DNA of 30,058 nucleotides from Oscillospiraceae bacterium (GTDB taxonomy: Bacteria > Bacillota > Clostridia > Oscillospirales > Oscillospiraceae), in the NCBI GenBank assembly GCA_020025345.1, contig JAHHSH010000016.1, positions 1-30,058 of the forward strand. Direction: 5' to 3'. Of this stretch, positions 22,443 through 30,058 are shown in pieces; the first letter of the stretch is position 1; each line of letters opens with the position of its first letter. The notes beneath the pieces are model-generated. The model searched no databases. It worked only from the letters and a program-made list of their open reading frames with translations, and was not told the DNA's origin. Made by a program: the position numbers and the translations under genes.

Positions 22443-22584
22443 ACAATCCCTCCTAAAGCACAAACCACAGACGCAGAGCCGCTTTGTCCGGTGCACTGTA
22501 CAGCACGGTGGCCGCAGCGGACACCGGGGTATCCACCTACCTTGTGACAAAGTTCCTCCTGCGGCAACTTTTTGATATTATAGT

Positions 22585-22613
22585 ATTATAGCGGAAAACA
22601 AGCCGATTAGCAA
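22585..22613 (-). promoter_or_regulatory. Sigma-A promoter of brnQ
   Basis: On the minus strand TTGCTA (22608–22613) and TATAAT (22585–22590) are 17 bp apart. The leader of about 135 nt that follows can form a small TGTCCG/CGGACA hairpin and is open in the brnQ frame from 22550. Confidence 0.8.
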
Positions 22614-22630
22614 GAAAAGCCCTCTTCTTT

Positions 22631-23563
22631 TTACGCGTTTTTTCCACAAAACGCAACATTTCCGCCGTTTAATTCCAACAAACGCCGTAAATTACCGCCC
22701 ATGACTTGCTCCCATTCCACAGACGAGAGACCTGCATGCATCCTAACATCATCCACAAATCGCTGCATATCCATTTCCCGACACCGGGAAGGGTAAAGCA
22801 GCAGCGGGAAATCACTGCCAAAGAGCAGCCGCTCCGCCCCGATCATGGAGATGACGGCCCGGAAACTCTCGATCCGATAGAGCAACGGATTGGCGGCCGT
22901 GTCATAGTACACGTTGTCAAAAAGCCCCCGATAGCGGGGATTCATCTCGTAAAAAGGCAGGCCGCCGCCCAGATGTGCCAGAATCAGCTTGAGCTGCGGA
23001 TGCCGTTTCACGATGTCCGGCAAAGGTGCCAGCGATGTCGTATCCTTTCCCGGATAATTGTGCCCCACCGGCTCGCCGCAATGGATGCACACCGGCAGAT
23101 CGTAGTGCTCGGCGCAATCCAGCACCTCCAGAAAATCCGGATCTTCAAAATCATAGCCGTTGCCGCCGGGTCCCAACTCTCCGATCCCGGAAAAACCCAA
23201 CGCAGCGCAGCGCTGGATCTCCGCAACAGCGGCTTGCCCGAACTTGGGATTGATGGAGATGAAGCCCTTGAGCCGCTGCGGGTGGCGGCACATCATCTCG
23301 GCCATATAGTCGTTATGAAGCCGCATCAACCCCGGATCGTTCCAATACCATCCCTGCATCACAAGGCCGTAGACACCGGCCCGATCGGCACAGGCCAGTG
23401 CCTCCTCGGCGTTGGCCCACGCCTCCTCCGTTCCCCGGCCTGTCTCGTTTTTCTTCGTCAAAAGGGCAAACCACGCATCCCGCGCAGCATACTTCTCCCA
23501 GTTTTGGTAAATTTCCGGTGGAAAGAGGTGGACGTGGCTGTCCCAAATTTCAAACTGGCTCAT
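22631..23563 (-). CDS. Amidohydrolase family protein (PF04909-type TIM barrel)
   Basis: A 310-residue metal-dependent hydrolase or decarboxylase. The first metal site HxH is in DSHVHLFPP (His10, His12). Further expected ligands lie in CIHCGEPVGH (about residue 172), HLGGGLPFYE (about residue 210) and the catalytic aspartate of GSDFPLLLYPSR (about residue 262). This is the pattern of the Amidohydrolase_2 family, whose members act on lactones, amides or aromatic carboxylates; the substrate cannot be inferred. The start follows AAGGAG. Its promoter faces that of the PucR-type regulator across a 288-bp divergent region, so regulation by that protein is plausible. Confidence 0.9.
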   Translation of the reverse strand: MSQFEIWDSHVHLFPPEIYQNWEKYAARDAWFALLTKKNETGRGTEEAWANAEEALACADRAGVYGLVMQGWYWNDPGLMRLHNDYMAEMMCRHPQRLKGFISINPKFGQAAVAEIQRCAALGFSGIGELGPGGNGYDFEDPDFLEVLDCAEHYDLPVCIHCGEPVGHNYPGKDTTSLAPLPDIVKRHPQLKLILAHLGGGLPFYEMNPRYRGLFDNVYYDTAANPLLYRIESFRAVISMIGAERLLFGSDFPLLLYPSRCREMDMQRFVDDVRMHAGLSSVEWEQVMGGNLRRLLELNGGNVAFCGKNA

Positions 23564-23611
23564 AGCAACTCCTTACCGTCATGCTGGAAAATCTCCGTCG
23601 TAAATTCCGCT

Positions 23612-23635
23612 CTCTCCCCTGTCGACAGAGGAGAG
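23612..23635. promoter_or_regulatory. Inverted repeat in the amidohydrolase leader
   Basis: CTCTCCCCTG pairs with CAGAGGAGAG around TCGA, with one wobble pair in the RNA. It lies between the amidohydrolase promoter and start codon and has no T-run. A regulator operator or mRNA hairpin is possible. Confidence 0.45.
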
Positions 23636-23648
23636 GTTCTTTTTCTTC

Positions 23649-23678
23649 AGTATACGAGATTTTCCCCACCGATTGCAA
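23649..23678 (-). promoter_or_regulatory. Sigma-A promoter of the amidohydrolase gene
   Basis: On the minus strand TTGCAA (23673–23678) and TATACT (23649–23654) are 18 bp apart, with a leader of about 78 nt before the start codon. Confidence 0.7.
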
Positions 23679-23754
23679 GTGTTCCGTTGGATTCCCCCAT
23701 GTCTCTTCCTGTCCTCTCCAGCAAAACTCCACCGCCTTTGCCGCACCTTTTTCC

Positions 23755-23801
23755 TTGGTTTCGTGCAGAGAACATGGTACAATAGTCATAATAATTATTA
23801 T
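23755..23801 (+). promoter_or_regulatory. Promoter and palindrome upstream of the PucR-type regulator
   Basis: TTGGTT (23755–23760) and TACAAT (23778–23783) are 17 bp apart. A perfect 14-bp palindrome, ATAATAATTATTAT (23788–23801), covers the expected transcription start, a position suited to a repressor or autoregulator. Confidence 0.6.
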
Positions 23802-23851
23802 ACATACCTATACGCTTTTACTCCTACACTTTTGAAAAAGAGAGGCGCACC

Positions 23852-25315
23852 ATGAGACTGAATGCAAAAATGCTCTGGGAAGCAGTGGTCAAGGAGACGG
23901 ATGCCGTCCTTCTGGGGCCGTGGGAACAAAATCGCACCCTGTCCTTCCCCTGTTTCTTTGACGGCGATTTTGAACATCTGATGCCCGGAGGCATCTATCT
24001 GGCTGAGAGCTCACAGCTGCCCCTGCAAATGCCGGAACGGCAGGATATTTTATGGGTAGTCTGGGATCGGGAGACTCCCTCCTCTGCACCGTCTTATCCT
24101 CTGCTTCTCTTCCCACAGACGTATTCCGCCCGGCAAATCCTCAACCTGCTGCAAAACATCTTTTCCCGGTATGCCGCGTGGGATGACGACATGGAGCAGA
24201 TCCTCAAAGAAAGCAGCAGCATCAAGGCGATGATCCGCCGCAGTGAGCCGCTCTTCGATCACCCGCTGTGCGTCATGGACGCCTCCGGCAACTATCTGGA
24301 CTACAGCAGCTCTTTCATGGAAGAGAGCACCCGCATCTGCTCCATGGAAGAGGGGGATACACCCGCAACACCTCTCATTTATGAGCCCCTGCACGACATG
24401 ACTACCCCTCTTTCGGGGCGCGACTGCACGCTGGGCACCCTCTATATGCTTCAGGGAAACACACCTTTTTCTGAGACAGAGCAACAGCTCTTTTCCCTTC
24501 TGGCAGAGAAACTGGCCCGGGCCATGCAGAATCTCTCCATGCTCAGCGGCTTGAGTCACAACGCTTTCAAGCAGTACATTGAGGCAGTTTTTCAAACCAG
24601 ACAGGCAGAAGAGGACTCCCTCTACGCCGCTCTCACCCAATGGGGCGGGAAAAAGGGGGACACCTTTGTCTGCTACAAGGTGAAGGCTTCTCACATCCAC
24701 CGCAAAATCAATGCCGAGTACGTCTGTGGCATTTTTGAGGGCGTGCTGCCCGCCTCCATCGCCTTCTGGTATGACGCCGTGCTGGTGGTGCTGGTGGATA
24801 TGACCCGTGCCGCCTGCAGTGAGAAACATCTGCAAAAGTCCATGGAACAACTCCTCGTCAAGCTCCACATGAAGGCCGGTATCAGCCTGCCCTTTACACA
24901 GCTCCACCATGTGTGGTACCACTTCCGGCAGGCCTGCTGCGCCTTTGAGGAGGGCTATCCCCGGCACCCGGAGGAGACCCTCTACCAATTCCAGCACTAT
25001 CTCCCCGACTACATCCTCCACCAGGCCGCCGGGGAATTTCCCCGAAAGCTCCTGCTGGATCGTGGGATGCAGCGTCTGATGGAGCACGACGCACTCTCCG
25101 CTGTCAGCTACCGCGACACGCTGGATGCCTATTTTCAGTGCCATATGAACATGAGCCAGACAGCAGAGCTTCTGCAGATCCACCGCACCTCTCTCAACTC
25201 CCGCATGAAGAAAATCTGGGAATGTTTGGATCATCCGCACACACAGGAATACCTTCTCTATCTTCAAATTATGCTGGCTTTGCTCAAGGAGCAAGACCGC
25301 GACGTCTCTCTTTAA
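23852..25315 (+). CDS. PucR/CdaR-type transcriptional regulator (HTH_30)
   Basis: A 487-residue regulator. The C-terminal HTH_30 region (residues about 425–482) reads LDAYFQCHMNMSQTAELLQIHRTSLNSRMKKIWECL, the usual PucR/CdaR DNA-binding domain. Ahead of it, residues about 245–410 form a GGDEF-like, PucR-type middle region. The N-terminal 230 residues look like a sensory module with a GAF-like segment around 105–215. Relatives control purine catabolism, sugar-acid uptake or amino acid metabolism. The start follows GAGAGG. It diverges from the amidohydrolase and is followed by a terminator and then the DMT–oxidoreductase operon; control of either flank is inference. Confidence 0.87.
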   Translation: MRLNAKMLWEAVVKETDAVLLGPWEQNRTLSFPCFFDGDFEHLMPGGIYLAESSQLPLQMPERQDILWVVWDRETPSSAPSYPLLLFPQTYSARQILNLLQNIFSRYAAWDDDMEQILKESSSIKAMIRRSEPLFDHPLCVMDASGNYLDYSSSFMEESTRICSMEEGDTPATPLIYEPLHDMTTPLSGRDCTLGTLYMLQGNTPFSETEQQLFSLLAEKLARAMQNLSMLSGLSHNAFKQYIEAVFQTRQAEEDSLYAALTQWGGKKGDTFVCYKVKASHIHRKINAEYVCGIFEGVLPASIAFWYDAVLVVLVDMTRAACSEKHLQKSMEQLLVKLHMKAGISLPFTQLHHVWYHFRQACCAFEEGYPRHPEETLYQFQHYLPDYILHQAAGEFPRKLLLDRGMQRLMEHDALSAVSYRDTLDAYFQCHMNMSQTAELLQIHRTSLNSRMKKIWECLDHPHTQEYLLYLQIMLALLKEQDRDVSL

Positions 25316-25337
25316 ATACGGCTTTCAAACACAGCGA

Positions 25338-25380
25338 TGTGGGCTGCATCTTCCGCGCAGGAAGGTGCAGCCCACATTTT
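25338..25380 (+). terminator. Strong terminator after the PucR-type gene
   Basis: A 17-bp stem with one G-U pair joins 25338–25354 to 25360–25376 around GCGCA, followed by TTTTG. It separates the regulator from the downstream operon. Confidence 0.92.
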
Positions 25381-25418
25381 GTATAAAAAAGCATCAGCAA
25401 AACGCTTCACCTTGCGGA

Positions 25419-25447
25419 TTGTCCCCAGAATCGTTTCAATTTATAAT
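25419..25447 (+). promoter_or_regulatory. Sigma-A promoter of the DMT–oxidoreductase operon
   Basis: TTGTCC (25419–25424) and TATAAT (25442–25447) are 17 bp apart, leaving a leader of about 100 nt before the DMT gene. Confidence 0.75.
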
Positions 25448-25557
25448 AAGAACCGTAGAATTTCAACACAAAATTCACCATCTAAGTGAACCATACGCCG
25501 CTCATCGCGCGTGTGCTGCGGCGCATTGGCAACCGGTCTTGAGAAAGAGAGAGTATC

Positions 25558-26571
25558 ATGGAGATTGAAAAGCGCAACATCCGTAAAGGACTGCTATTAG
25601 GCATCTTTGTTGGTATCGCATGGGGTCTGGACGGCACACTGATGGGCCAGATTGGACTGCACCCGCTGCTGCAGGATGCCGCCTATGCCCTCGAGCAGGG
25701 CATATCCGCCCTTAGTTTTTCCTTTTCCCCGCTGGTCACCGCCTTTTTCCACGAGAGTTTTTGCTTCTTCTGGGTGGCACTGGTCCTACTGCTTCGTAAG
25801 CAGCTCAAGCACGTCTTTTACCTGCTGTTCCGCACCAAACGGGGCCGAGCCGCCGCCCTTGCCGCGCTGGTGGGTTCCCCCATCGGCATGAGTGCCTATC
25901 TTCTGGGCATCAAGTACGCCACCGCCCCCTACGCCTCCAGCATCTCCGTGATCTATCCCGGCGTGGGTGCCATCCTCTCCTACTTCATTTTAAAAGAAAA
26001 GCTGTCGGTGCGCGCTATGATCGGCATTGCCATCAGCCTGACCGGCTCTTTCATGCTGGGCATGAAGCCCGGCTCCCATGTGCCGGATACCTTCCTCAAG
26101 GGCGTGCTCTTTGCCGCCATCGCCGTGCTGGGCTGGGCCTTGGAGGGCGTCATCATCGGCTTTGCCATGAAGCACATCAAAAATGAGGACGACGTGGAGG
26201 CCACGCCCCAACAGCTTCTATGTCTGCGCTACTTCGTCTCCATGATCTTCTACGCCGCCGTGGTGCTGCCCATTGTGAAAGGCTATCCTCTGGCCGGACA
26301 GATCGTCTCGCAGGGCCTGTGGCTCCGCTATGCCGGTGTCGCTGTTCTCGGTGCGCTGACATACCTTTGCTGGTATAAGGCTGTGGATCTGGTGGGCTCC
26401 GCCATGGGTACCGCCCTCAACAGCACCGCCGCCCTGTGGACCATCATCTTCAGTGCCGTGCTCTTCGGCGCTCCCGTGACCCCCTCCTTGTTCTTCTGGG
26501 GCTTCATCATCGTGCTGGGTGTATTCATCTTTGCCGTGGACCCCAAATGCGTTCTGAACCGAAAGAAATAA
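25558..26571 (+). CDS. DMT (EamA) family transporter
   Basis: A 337-residue transporter with about ten membrane helices arranged as two EamA repeats. The first repeat covers residues about 10–165, opening GLLLGIFVGIAWGLDGTLMG and ending YPGVGAILSYFILKEKLSVRAMIGIAISLTGSFML. The second covers about 175–328 and ends SAVLFGAPVTPSLFFWGFIIVLGVFIFAV. The YPGVGAILSYFILKEKLS block is the classic conserved feature near helix 4–5. An unusually long loop of about 55 residues (35–80) separates helices 1 and 2. The substrate is unknown; relatives export or import amino acids, purines or other small metabolites. The oxidoreductase starts 38 bp downstream and should share the transcript. Confidence 0.9.
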   Translation: MEIEKRNIRKGLLLGIFVGIAWGLDGTLMGQIGLHPLLQDAAYALEQGISALSFSFSPLVTAFFHESFCFFWVALVLLLRKQLKHVFYLLFRTKRGRAAALAALVGSPIGMSAYLLGIKYATAPYASSISVIYPGVGAILSYFILKEKLSVRAMIGIAISLTGSFMLGMKPGSHVPDTFLKGVLFAAIAVLGWALEGVIIGFAMKHIKNEDDVEATPQQLLCLRYFVSMIFYAAVVLPIVKGYPLAGQIVSQGLWLRYAGVAVLGALTYLCWYKAVDLVGSAMGTALNSTAALWTIIFSAVLFGAPVTPSLFFWGFIIVLGVFIFAVDPKCVLNRKK

Positions 26572-26609
26572 ACGGCGCCTCTGCGCCTGCTGCCGAAAGG
26601 AGAAATATA

Positions 26610-29210
26610 ATGCTGAAACAGGAAATTCTGGACAATATGCAGAAGATCGTGGACACCTGCATGGGTGAAGAAACCCCTGCCTGCGTAGCCACATGTCCTA
26701 TGCACACCAACGTCAAGGAATACATTCGTCTGATCCGTGAGGGCAAGGGCGAGGAAGCCATCCGCGTCATTCGCGACAAGCTGTTCCTACCCCGTACGCT
26801 GGGCCGCATCTGCGCCCACCCCTGCGAGGGCAAATGTAAGTGGAACGAGGGCGGTGATCCCATGTCCATTCGCGCCCTCAAGCGCTACGCTGCCGACAAC
26901 TTCGACTGTGAGGACGATTGGGATCTGCACATCGAGCCTGCCAACGGTAAGCACGTCGCCGTCATCGGCTCTGGCCCCTCCGGTCTGCAGGCCGCTCTGG
27001 ATCTGCGCCGCGGCGGCTGCGATGTCACCGTGTATGAAAAACTGCCGGTCCGCGGCGGCATGATGCGGGTCGGTATCCCCGAGTACCGTCTGCCCCGTGA
27101 CATTCTCGAAAGCGAAATCAGCTACCTCGACAAGCTGGGCGTGAAGTTCCGGCTGAACTTTGAGGTGGGCCGCGATAAAGGCCTGCAGGAGATGATCGAC
27201 GAACACGACGCCGTGGTGCTCTCTGTCGGTAAGCATCAGGGCCGCGTGGATCGCAGTCTGGAGCACTGGGACGCCGAGGGCGTTTACAGCGCCGCGGATT
27301 TCCAGCGTGAAGCCGCTCTCCACCGCGACGTGGCCGGTGCCGGTAAGGTGGCACTGGTGGTCGGCGGCGGCGACGTGGCCATGGACTGCACCCGTACTGC
27401 CCTGCGCTGTTCCAAGATGGAGAAGGTCTACGACATCTGTCTGGAAAACAGCTTCGAGACCATGCCCGCCTCCGCCCACGAGATTGCCGGCGACTTGGAG
27501 GAGGGCGTCAAGTTCTACCACGCACAGGCCATCAAGACCATCCATGTGGATGAGAATAACCGGGTCTGCGGCGTCACTTTGCGCAAGTGCGTCTCTATGT
27601 TTGATGACCAGCATCGCTTCTCCCCCACCTATGACGACAACGACACCATCGAGCTTTCCGATGTGGATACCATCATCTTCGCCATCGGACAGGCCGTGGA
27701 GGGTGACTTTGCCCATGGGATTCTGGAGCAGCGTCCCAACACCAACTTTGTCTGCGACCACGAGACGCTGCAGTCCTCTATGAATGAGAAGGTCTTCTGC
27801 ACCGGCGAAGCTGCCGGTGAGGCCGTGATGGTCATTCAGTCCATGGCGACCGGCCGCCGCGCTGCCCAGTCTGTCCTCCGCTTCCTCAAGGGTGAGAGCC
27901 TCACCGAGGGCCGGGACATCAAGGACACCTGGACCTATGAGACGAAGCTGGATATGCCCACCAACTGGGAGGAGATCGAGGCCTACTGCGTACACACCCG
28001 CACCATCCCTCTGGAGGAAAGAGAGAAGAACTTCAAGGAGGTGGATCTGGGCTATACCCGCGAGCAGGCCGAGAAGGAGGCAGAGCGCTGCCGCCAGTGC
28101 GAGTGCAAGCTGTGCATGAAGGAGTGCATCATGCTCAAGGACTTCACCGAATGTCCCAAGACGCTGTTCCGGGAGTATCTGGAAAAGGGCATTGACGCCG
28201 TGGATTCCAAGGTAGCCTATTCCTGCAATGAGTGCAGCCAGTGTACGCTTCAGTGCCCCCACTCTCTGGATCTGCGCAGCAACTTCCAGGCCATCAAGTC
28301 CGAATTTGCCCAGCGTAACGGCGGCACCGTGCCGGTGGAGAATCTGCTCCCCAGCGAGGCCAATCAGGTGAAGGAGTGCGACGACGAGTACTGCACCGCC
28401 GTCCCCGGTGTTTCCACCGCTCCGGCTAAGAAGCAGAAAACCAAGTACGTCTTTGTCCCCGGCTGTTCCGTGTCTGCCTACACTCCCGAAGGCGTGGAGG
28501 CCGTTCTGCACCACCTGCGCGATGCGCTGGGCGAGGAGAATGTGGGCGCCATGCTGCAGTGCTGCGGCAAGGTGAGCCTCTTCATGGGCGAGGAGGAGAA
28601 GTTCCATGAGCGCAACAAGAAAGCCATCGACATCCTCGATGACATGGGCGCCGAGGTCATCATCACCGTCTGCCCCTCCTGCTATAAGATCTTCAAGGAG
28701 ACCGCCAAGAATCAGAAGGTAATTGCCTACTGGGATCTGATGCGGATGCTCATTGGCGTTCCCGAGGCCTCCAAGGGTATTGGGGAAGGCTCTGACATCA
28801 TCTTTAACATCCACGATTCCTGCGTGACCCGCGACGAGACCTCCCACCACGAGAGCGTGCGCTGGGTGCTCGATCAGCTGGGCTACCAGTGGGAGGAGAT
28901 CGAGAAGAACGGCCAGAACACCCGCTGCTGCGGCGTGGGCGGCATGGTCTGCTCCTCCGATCCCGCCCTCTATGAGCGCGTCTACACCCGCCGCATGAAC
29001 GACTTCAGTCAGGACAACATCGTCACCTACTGCGGTTCCTGCCGCGGCACCATGGAGACCGGAGGCAAGGATGCCGTGCATATGCTGGATCTGATCTTCG
29101 GCAAGCAATATACCAAGGATCAGGCCAAAAAGCGCAGCAACAAGAGTGATGAGGAGATGTGGGCAAAGCGTCTGGAGAGCAAGAAGCGCTTTGACAGCTG
29201 CCGGAAGTAA
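26610..29210 (+). CDS. Multi-domain FAD/NAD and iron-sulfur oxidoreductase with CCG domains
   Basis: An 866-residue cytoplasmic redox protein. Residues about 15–100 form a GltD-like N-terminal iron-sulfur domain (CVATCPMHT, CAHPCEGKC). A pyridine nucleotide-disulfide oxidoreductase module follows, with the FAD motif VIGSGPSGLQA at 118–128 and the NAD(P)H motif VVGGGDVAMD at 250–259. Two ferredoxin-type cysteine groups come next: CRQCECKLCMKEC near 493 and CNECSQCTLQCPHS near 540. The C-terminal 250 residues carry two CCG (HdrB/GlpC/LutA-like) domains: FVPGCSVSAY…QCCGKVSLF near 614–655, and HDSCVTRD…RCCGVGGMVC near 773. Similar fusions are annotated as pyridine nucleotide-disulfide oxidoreductase/dicluster-binding proteins. 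The electron partner is unknown. The start follows AAAGGAG. Confidence 0.92.
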   Translation: MLKQEILDNMQKIVDTCMGEETPACVATCPMHTNVKEYIRLIREGKGEEAIRVIRDKLFLPRTLGRICAHPCEGKCKWNEGGDPMSIRALKRYAADNFDCEDDWDLHIEPANGKHVAVIGSGPSGLQAALDLRRGGCDVTVYEKLPVRGGMMRVGIPEYRLPRDILESEISYLDKLGVKFRLNFEVGRDKGLQEMIDEHDAVVLSVGKHQGRVDRSLEHWDAEGVYSAADFQREAALHRDVAGAGKVALVVGGGDVAMDCTRTALRCSKMEKVYDICLENSFETMPASAHEIAGDLEEGVKFYHAQAIKTIHVDENNRVCGVTLRKCVSMFDDQHRFSPTYDDNDTIELSDVDTIIFAIGQAVEGDFAHGILEQRPNTNFVCDHETLQSSMNEKVFCTGEAAGEAVMVIQSMATGRRAAQSVLRFLKGESLTEGRDIKDTWTYETKLDMPTNWEEIEAYCVHTRTIPLEEREKNFKEVDLGYTREQAEKEAERCRQCECKLCMKECIMLKDFTECPKTLFREYLEKGIDAVDSKVAYSCNECSQCTLQCPHSLDLRSNFQAIKSEFAQRNGGTVPVENLLPSEANQVKECDDEYCTAVPGVSTAPAKKQKTKYVFVPGCSVSAYTPEGVEAVLHHLRDALGEENVGAMLQCCGKVSLFMGEEEKFHERNKKAIDILDDMGAEVIITVCPSCYKIFKETAKNQKVIAYWDLMRMLIGVPEASKGIGEGSDIIFNIHDSCVTRDETSHHESVRWVLDQLGYQWEEIEKNGQNTRCCGVGGMVCSSDPALYERVYTRRMNDFSQDNIVTYCGSCRGTMETGGKDAVHMLDLIFGKQYTKDQAKKRSNKSDEEMWAKRLESKKRFDSCRK

Positions 29211-29238
29211 GCTCCCTTCCCTCTTATCAAGCAAACAA

Positions 29239-29276
29239 AAAAGGATCTGTTGAGGAAATCCTCAACAGATCCTTTT
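29239..29276. terminator. Bidirectional terminator between oxidoreductase and P-type ATPase
   Basis: AAAAGGATCTGTTGAGGA (29239–29256) pairs with its complement at 29259–29276, with A- and T-runs on both sides. It serves the plus-strand oxidoreductase and the minus-strand ATPase. Confidence 0.93.
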
Positions 29277-29287
29277 CTTATATCATT

Positions 29288-30058
29288 TTACTTTCTGCGC
29301 TTCTTCTCATCGTGGCGGCGCTGGAAGAATTTCACCAGCTCCACAATGGGAACCACGGTCAAAGCCAGTGCCAGAGCCACGAAGTACTCCGTCCAGCTCA
29401 CGGGGGTAAAGCCGAAAGCGTTGGCAATGAAGGGAACCTCCAGCACCAGCGTGGTCAGCACAAGGCTGCCCAGCATAGCGCCCCAAAGCACCTTATTGTG
29501 GGACTTCAGAGAGAACACGCTCTTGCGCTGAGAGCGCATATTGAAGCTGTGGAAGATCTCGCACATACTCATGGTCAGGAAGGCCATGGTCATACCGTCA
29601 TCGGAGATACCTCTGGGCATCTCGAAGTAGCCCACTTCCATGCAGTGGCCCAGAATATAGGAGGCAAGGGTGATGATCGTGATCAGCACGCCTTGATAGC
29701 CGATATCCCAAGCAAGGCCGCCGGCAAAGATGCCGTCCTTGGAATCGCGGGGCGGACGGGTCATAATATCCGGTTCGCCCTCTTCCAGACCCAGTGCCAG
29801 TGCGGGGAAGCAGTCGGTAATGAGATTGATGAACAGCAGGTGCACCGGCTGGAGCAGGGTAAAGCCCATCAGCGTTGCGAAGAAGACACCCAGCACCTCG
29901 CTCATGTTGGAAGCCAGCAGGAACTGGATGGCCTTGCGGATGTTGTCGTAGATGCGGCGGCCTTCGCCCACAGCGCCTACGATGGTGGCAAAGTTATCGT
30001 CGGCCAGCACCATGTCGGCCACGTTCTTGGTCACGTCCGTGCCGGTGATACCCATGCC
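29288..30058 (-). CDS. Cation-translocating P-type ATPase, C-terminal 256 residues
   Basis: The visible part is the end of the P domain and the last six membrane helices of a P2-type (calcium-transporting-like) ATPase. It begins within GMGITGTDVTKNVADMVLADDNFATIVGAVGEGRRIYDNIRKAIQFLLASN, the conserved hinge region. It continues with VHLLFINLITDCFPALALGLEEGEPDIMTRPPR (helix 6 and loop) and the helices up to FFQRRHDEKKRRK. The phosphorylation site DKTGT and the ATP-binding domain lie beyond the right edge. The asparagine and aspartate in NLITD are typical of calcium-pump relatives, but the ion is not certain. Confidence 0.93.
   Translation of the reverse strand, partial: GMGITGTDVTKNVADMVLADDNFATIVGAVGEGRRIYDNIRKAIQFLLASNMSEVLGVFFATLMGFTLLQPVHLLFINLITDCFPALALGLEEGEPDIMTRPPRDSKDGIFAGGLAWDIGYQGVLITIITLASYILGHCMEVGYFEMPRGISDDGMTMAFLTMSMCEIFHSFNMRSQRKSVFSLKSHNKVLWGAMLGSLVLTTLVLEVPFIANAFGFTPVSWTEYFVALALALTVVPIVELVKFFQRRHDEKKRRK

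Noticed and set aside
22443..22584. T-box or other riboswitch in the brnQ leader, suggested by AGGTGGATACCCCGG
   Set aside because: The sequence departs from the T-box core, and there is no terminator or anti-terminator pair before the start codon.
26787..29234. An 815-codon minus-strand open frame opposite the oxidoreductase
   Set aside because: It is the antisense shadow of a G+C-rich gene; the protein is low in complexity with no recognisable motif, while the plus strand has complete FAD, NAD and iron-sulfur motifs.

Overview
The window looks like an ordinary chromosomal stretch of a low-to-mid G+C-rich Clostridia member, most likely a gut Oscillospirales/Oscillospiraceae-type bacterium. 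The evidence is a T-box-controlled cysS, a DUF1385–prmC pair, a DUF6512 protein, an XpaC-family protein, a CmpB-type permease, strong AGGAGG ribosome binding sites and near-consensus sigma-A promoters with 17-bp spacers. The taxonomic placement is inference from gene content only. No phage, IS element, CRISPR array, plasmid gene or recognisable defence cassette was seen.

Layout. 1–3.4 kb (all minus): a truncated XpaC-family gene, a DUF6512 membrane protein, an MBL-fold hydrolase, an aspartate/glutamate racemase and a zinc-ribbon protein with 11-residue amphipathic repeats. 3.4–6.0 kb: glycerol kinase, divergent from a monoacylglycerol-lipase-like hydrolase; together these could release and trap glycerol. 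6.0–9.3 kb: a CmpB-type permease, a type-4 uracil-DNA glycosylase with an SdpI-like protein, a cupin XRE regulator and a membrane-anchored XRE regulator, with a riboswitch-like fragment between the two regulators. 9.5–11.6 kb: cysS with its full regulatory apparatus (promoter, T-box leader, terminator). 11.6–15.2 kb: a compact minus-strand housekeeping run recA–recX–rimO–pgsA. 15.3–17.2 kb: DUF1385–prmC with its own promoter.

17.2–20.8 kb (minus): an operon of a lipoprotein with Asp-rich FG-GAP/EF-hand-like motifs, an OmpR-type response regulator and a HAMP histidine kinase, probably an envelope-sensing unit. 20.9–22.6 kb: tRNA-Leu(CAA) facing a BrnQ-type branched-chain amino acid carrier, each with promoter and terminator. 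22.6–29.2 kb: an amidohydrolase divergent from a PucR/CdaR-type regulator, then a DMT exporter/importer and an 866-residue multi-domain flavin/iron-sulfur oxidoreductase in one apparent operon. This is the most interesting functional neighbourhood in the window. 29.3–30.06 kb: the 3' part of a cation-transporting P-type ATPase on the minus strand.

Nothing in the window is a clear new system. The better leads are the PucR–amidohydrolase–DMT–oxidoreductase neighbourhood, the lipoprotein-led two-component operon, two leader RNAs with unexplained structure (before the MBL hydrolase, and between the two XRE genes), and the internally repeated zinc-ribbon protein.
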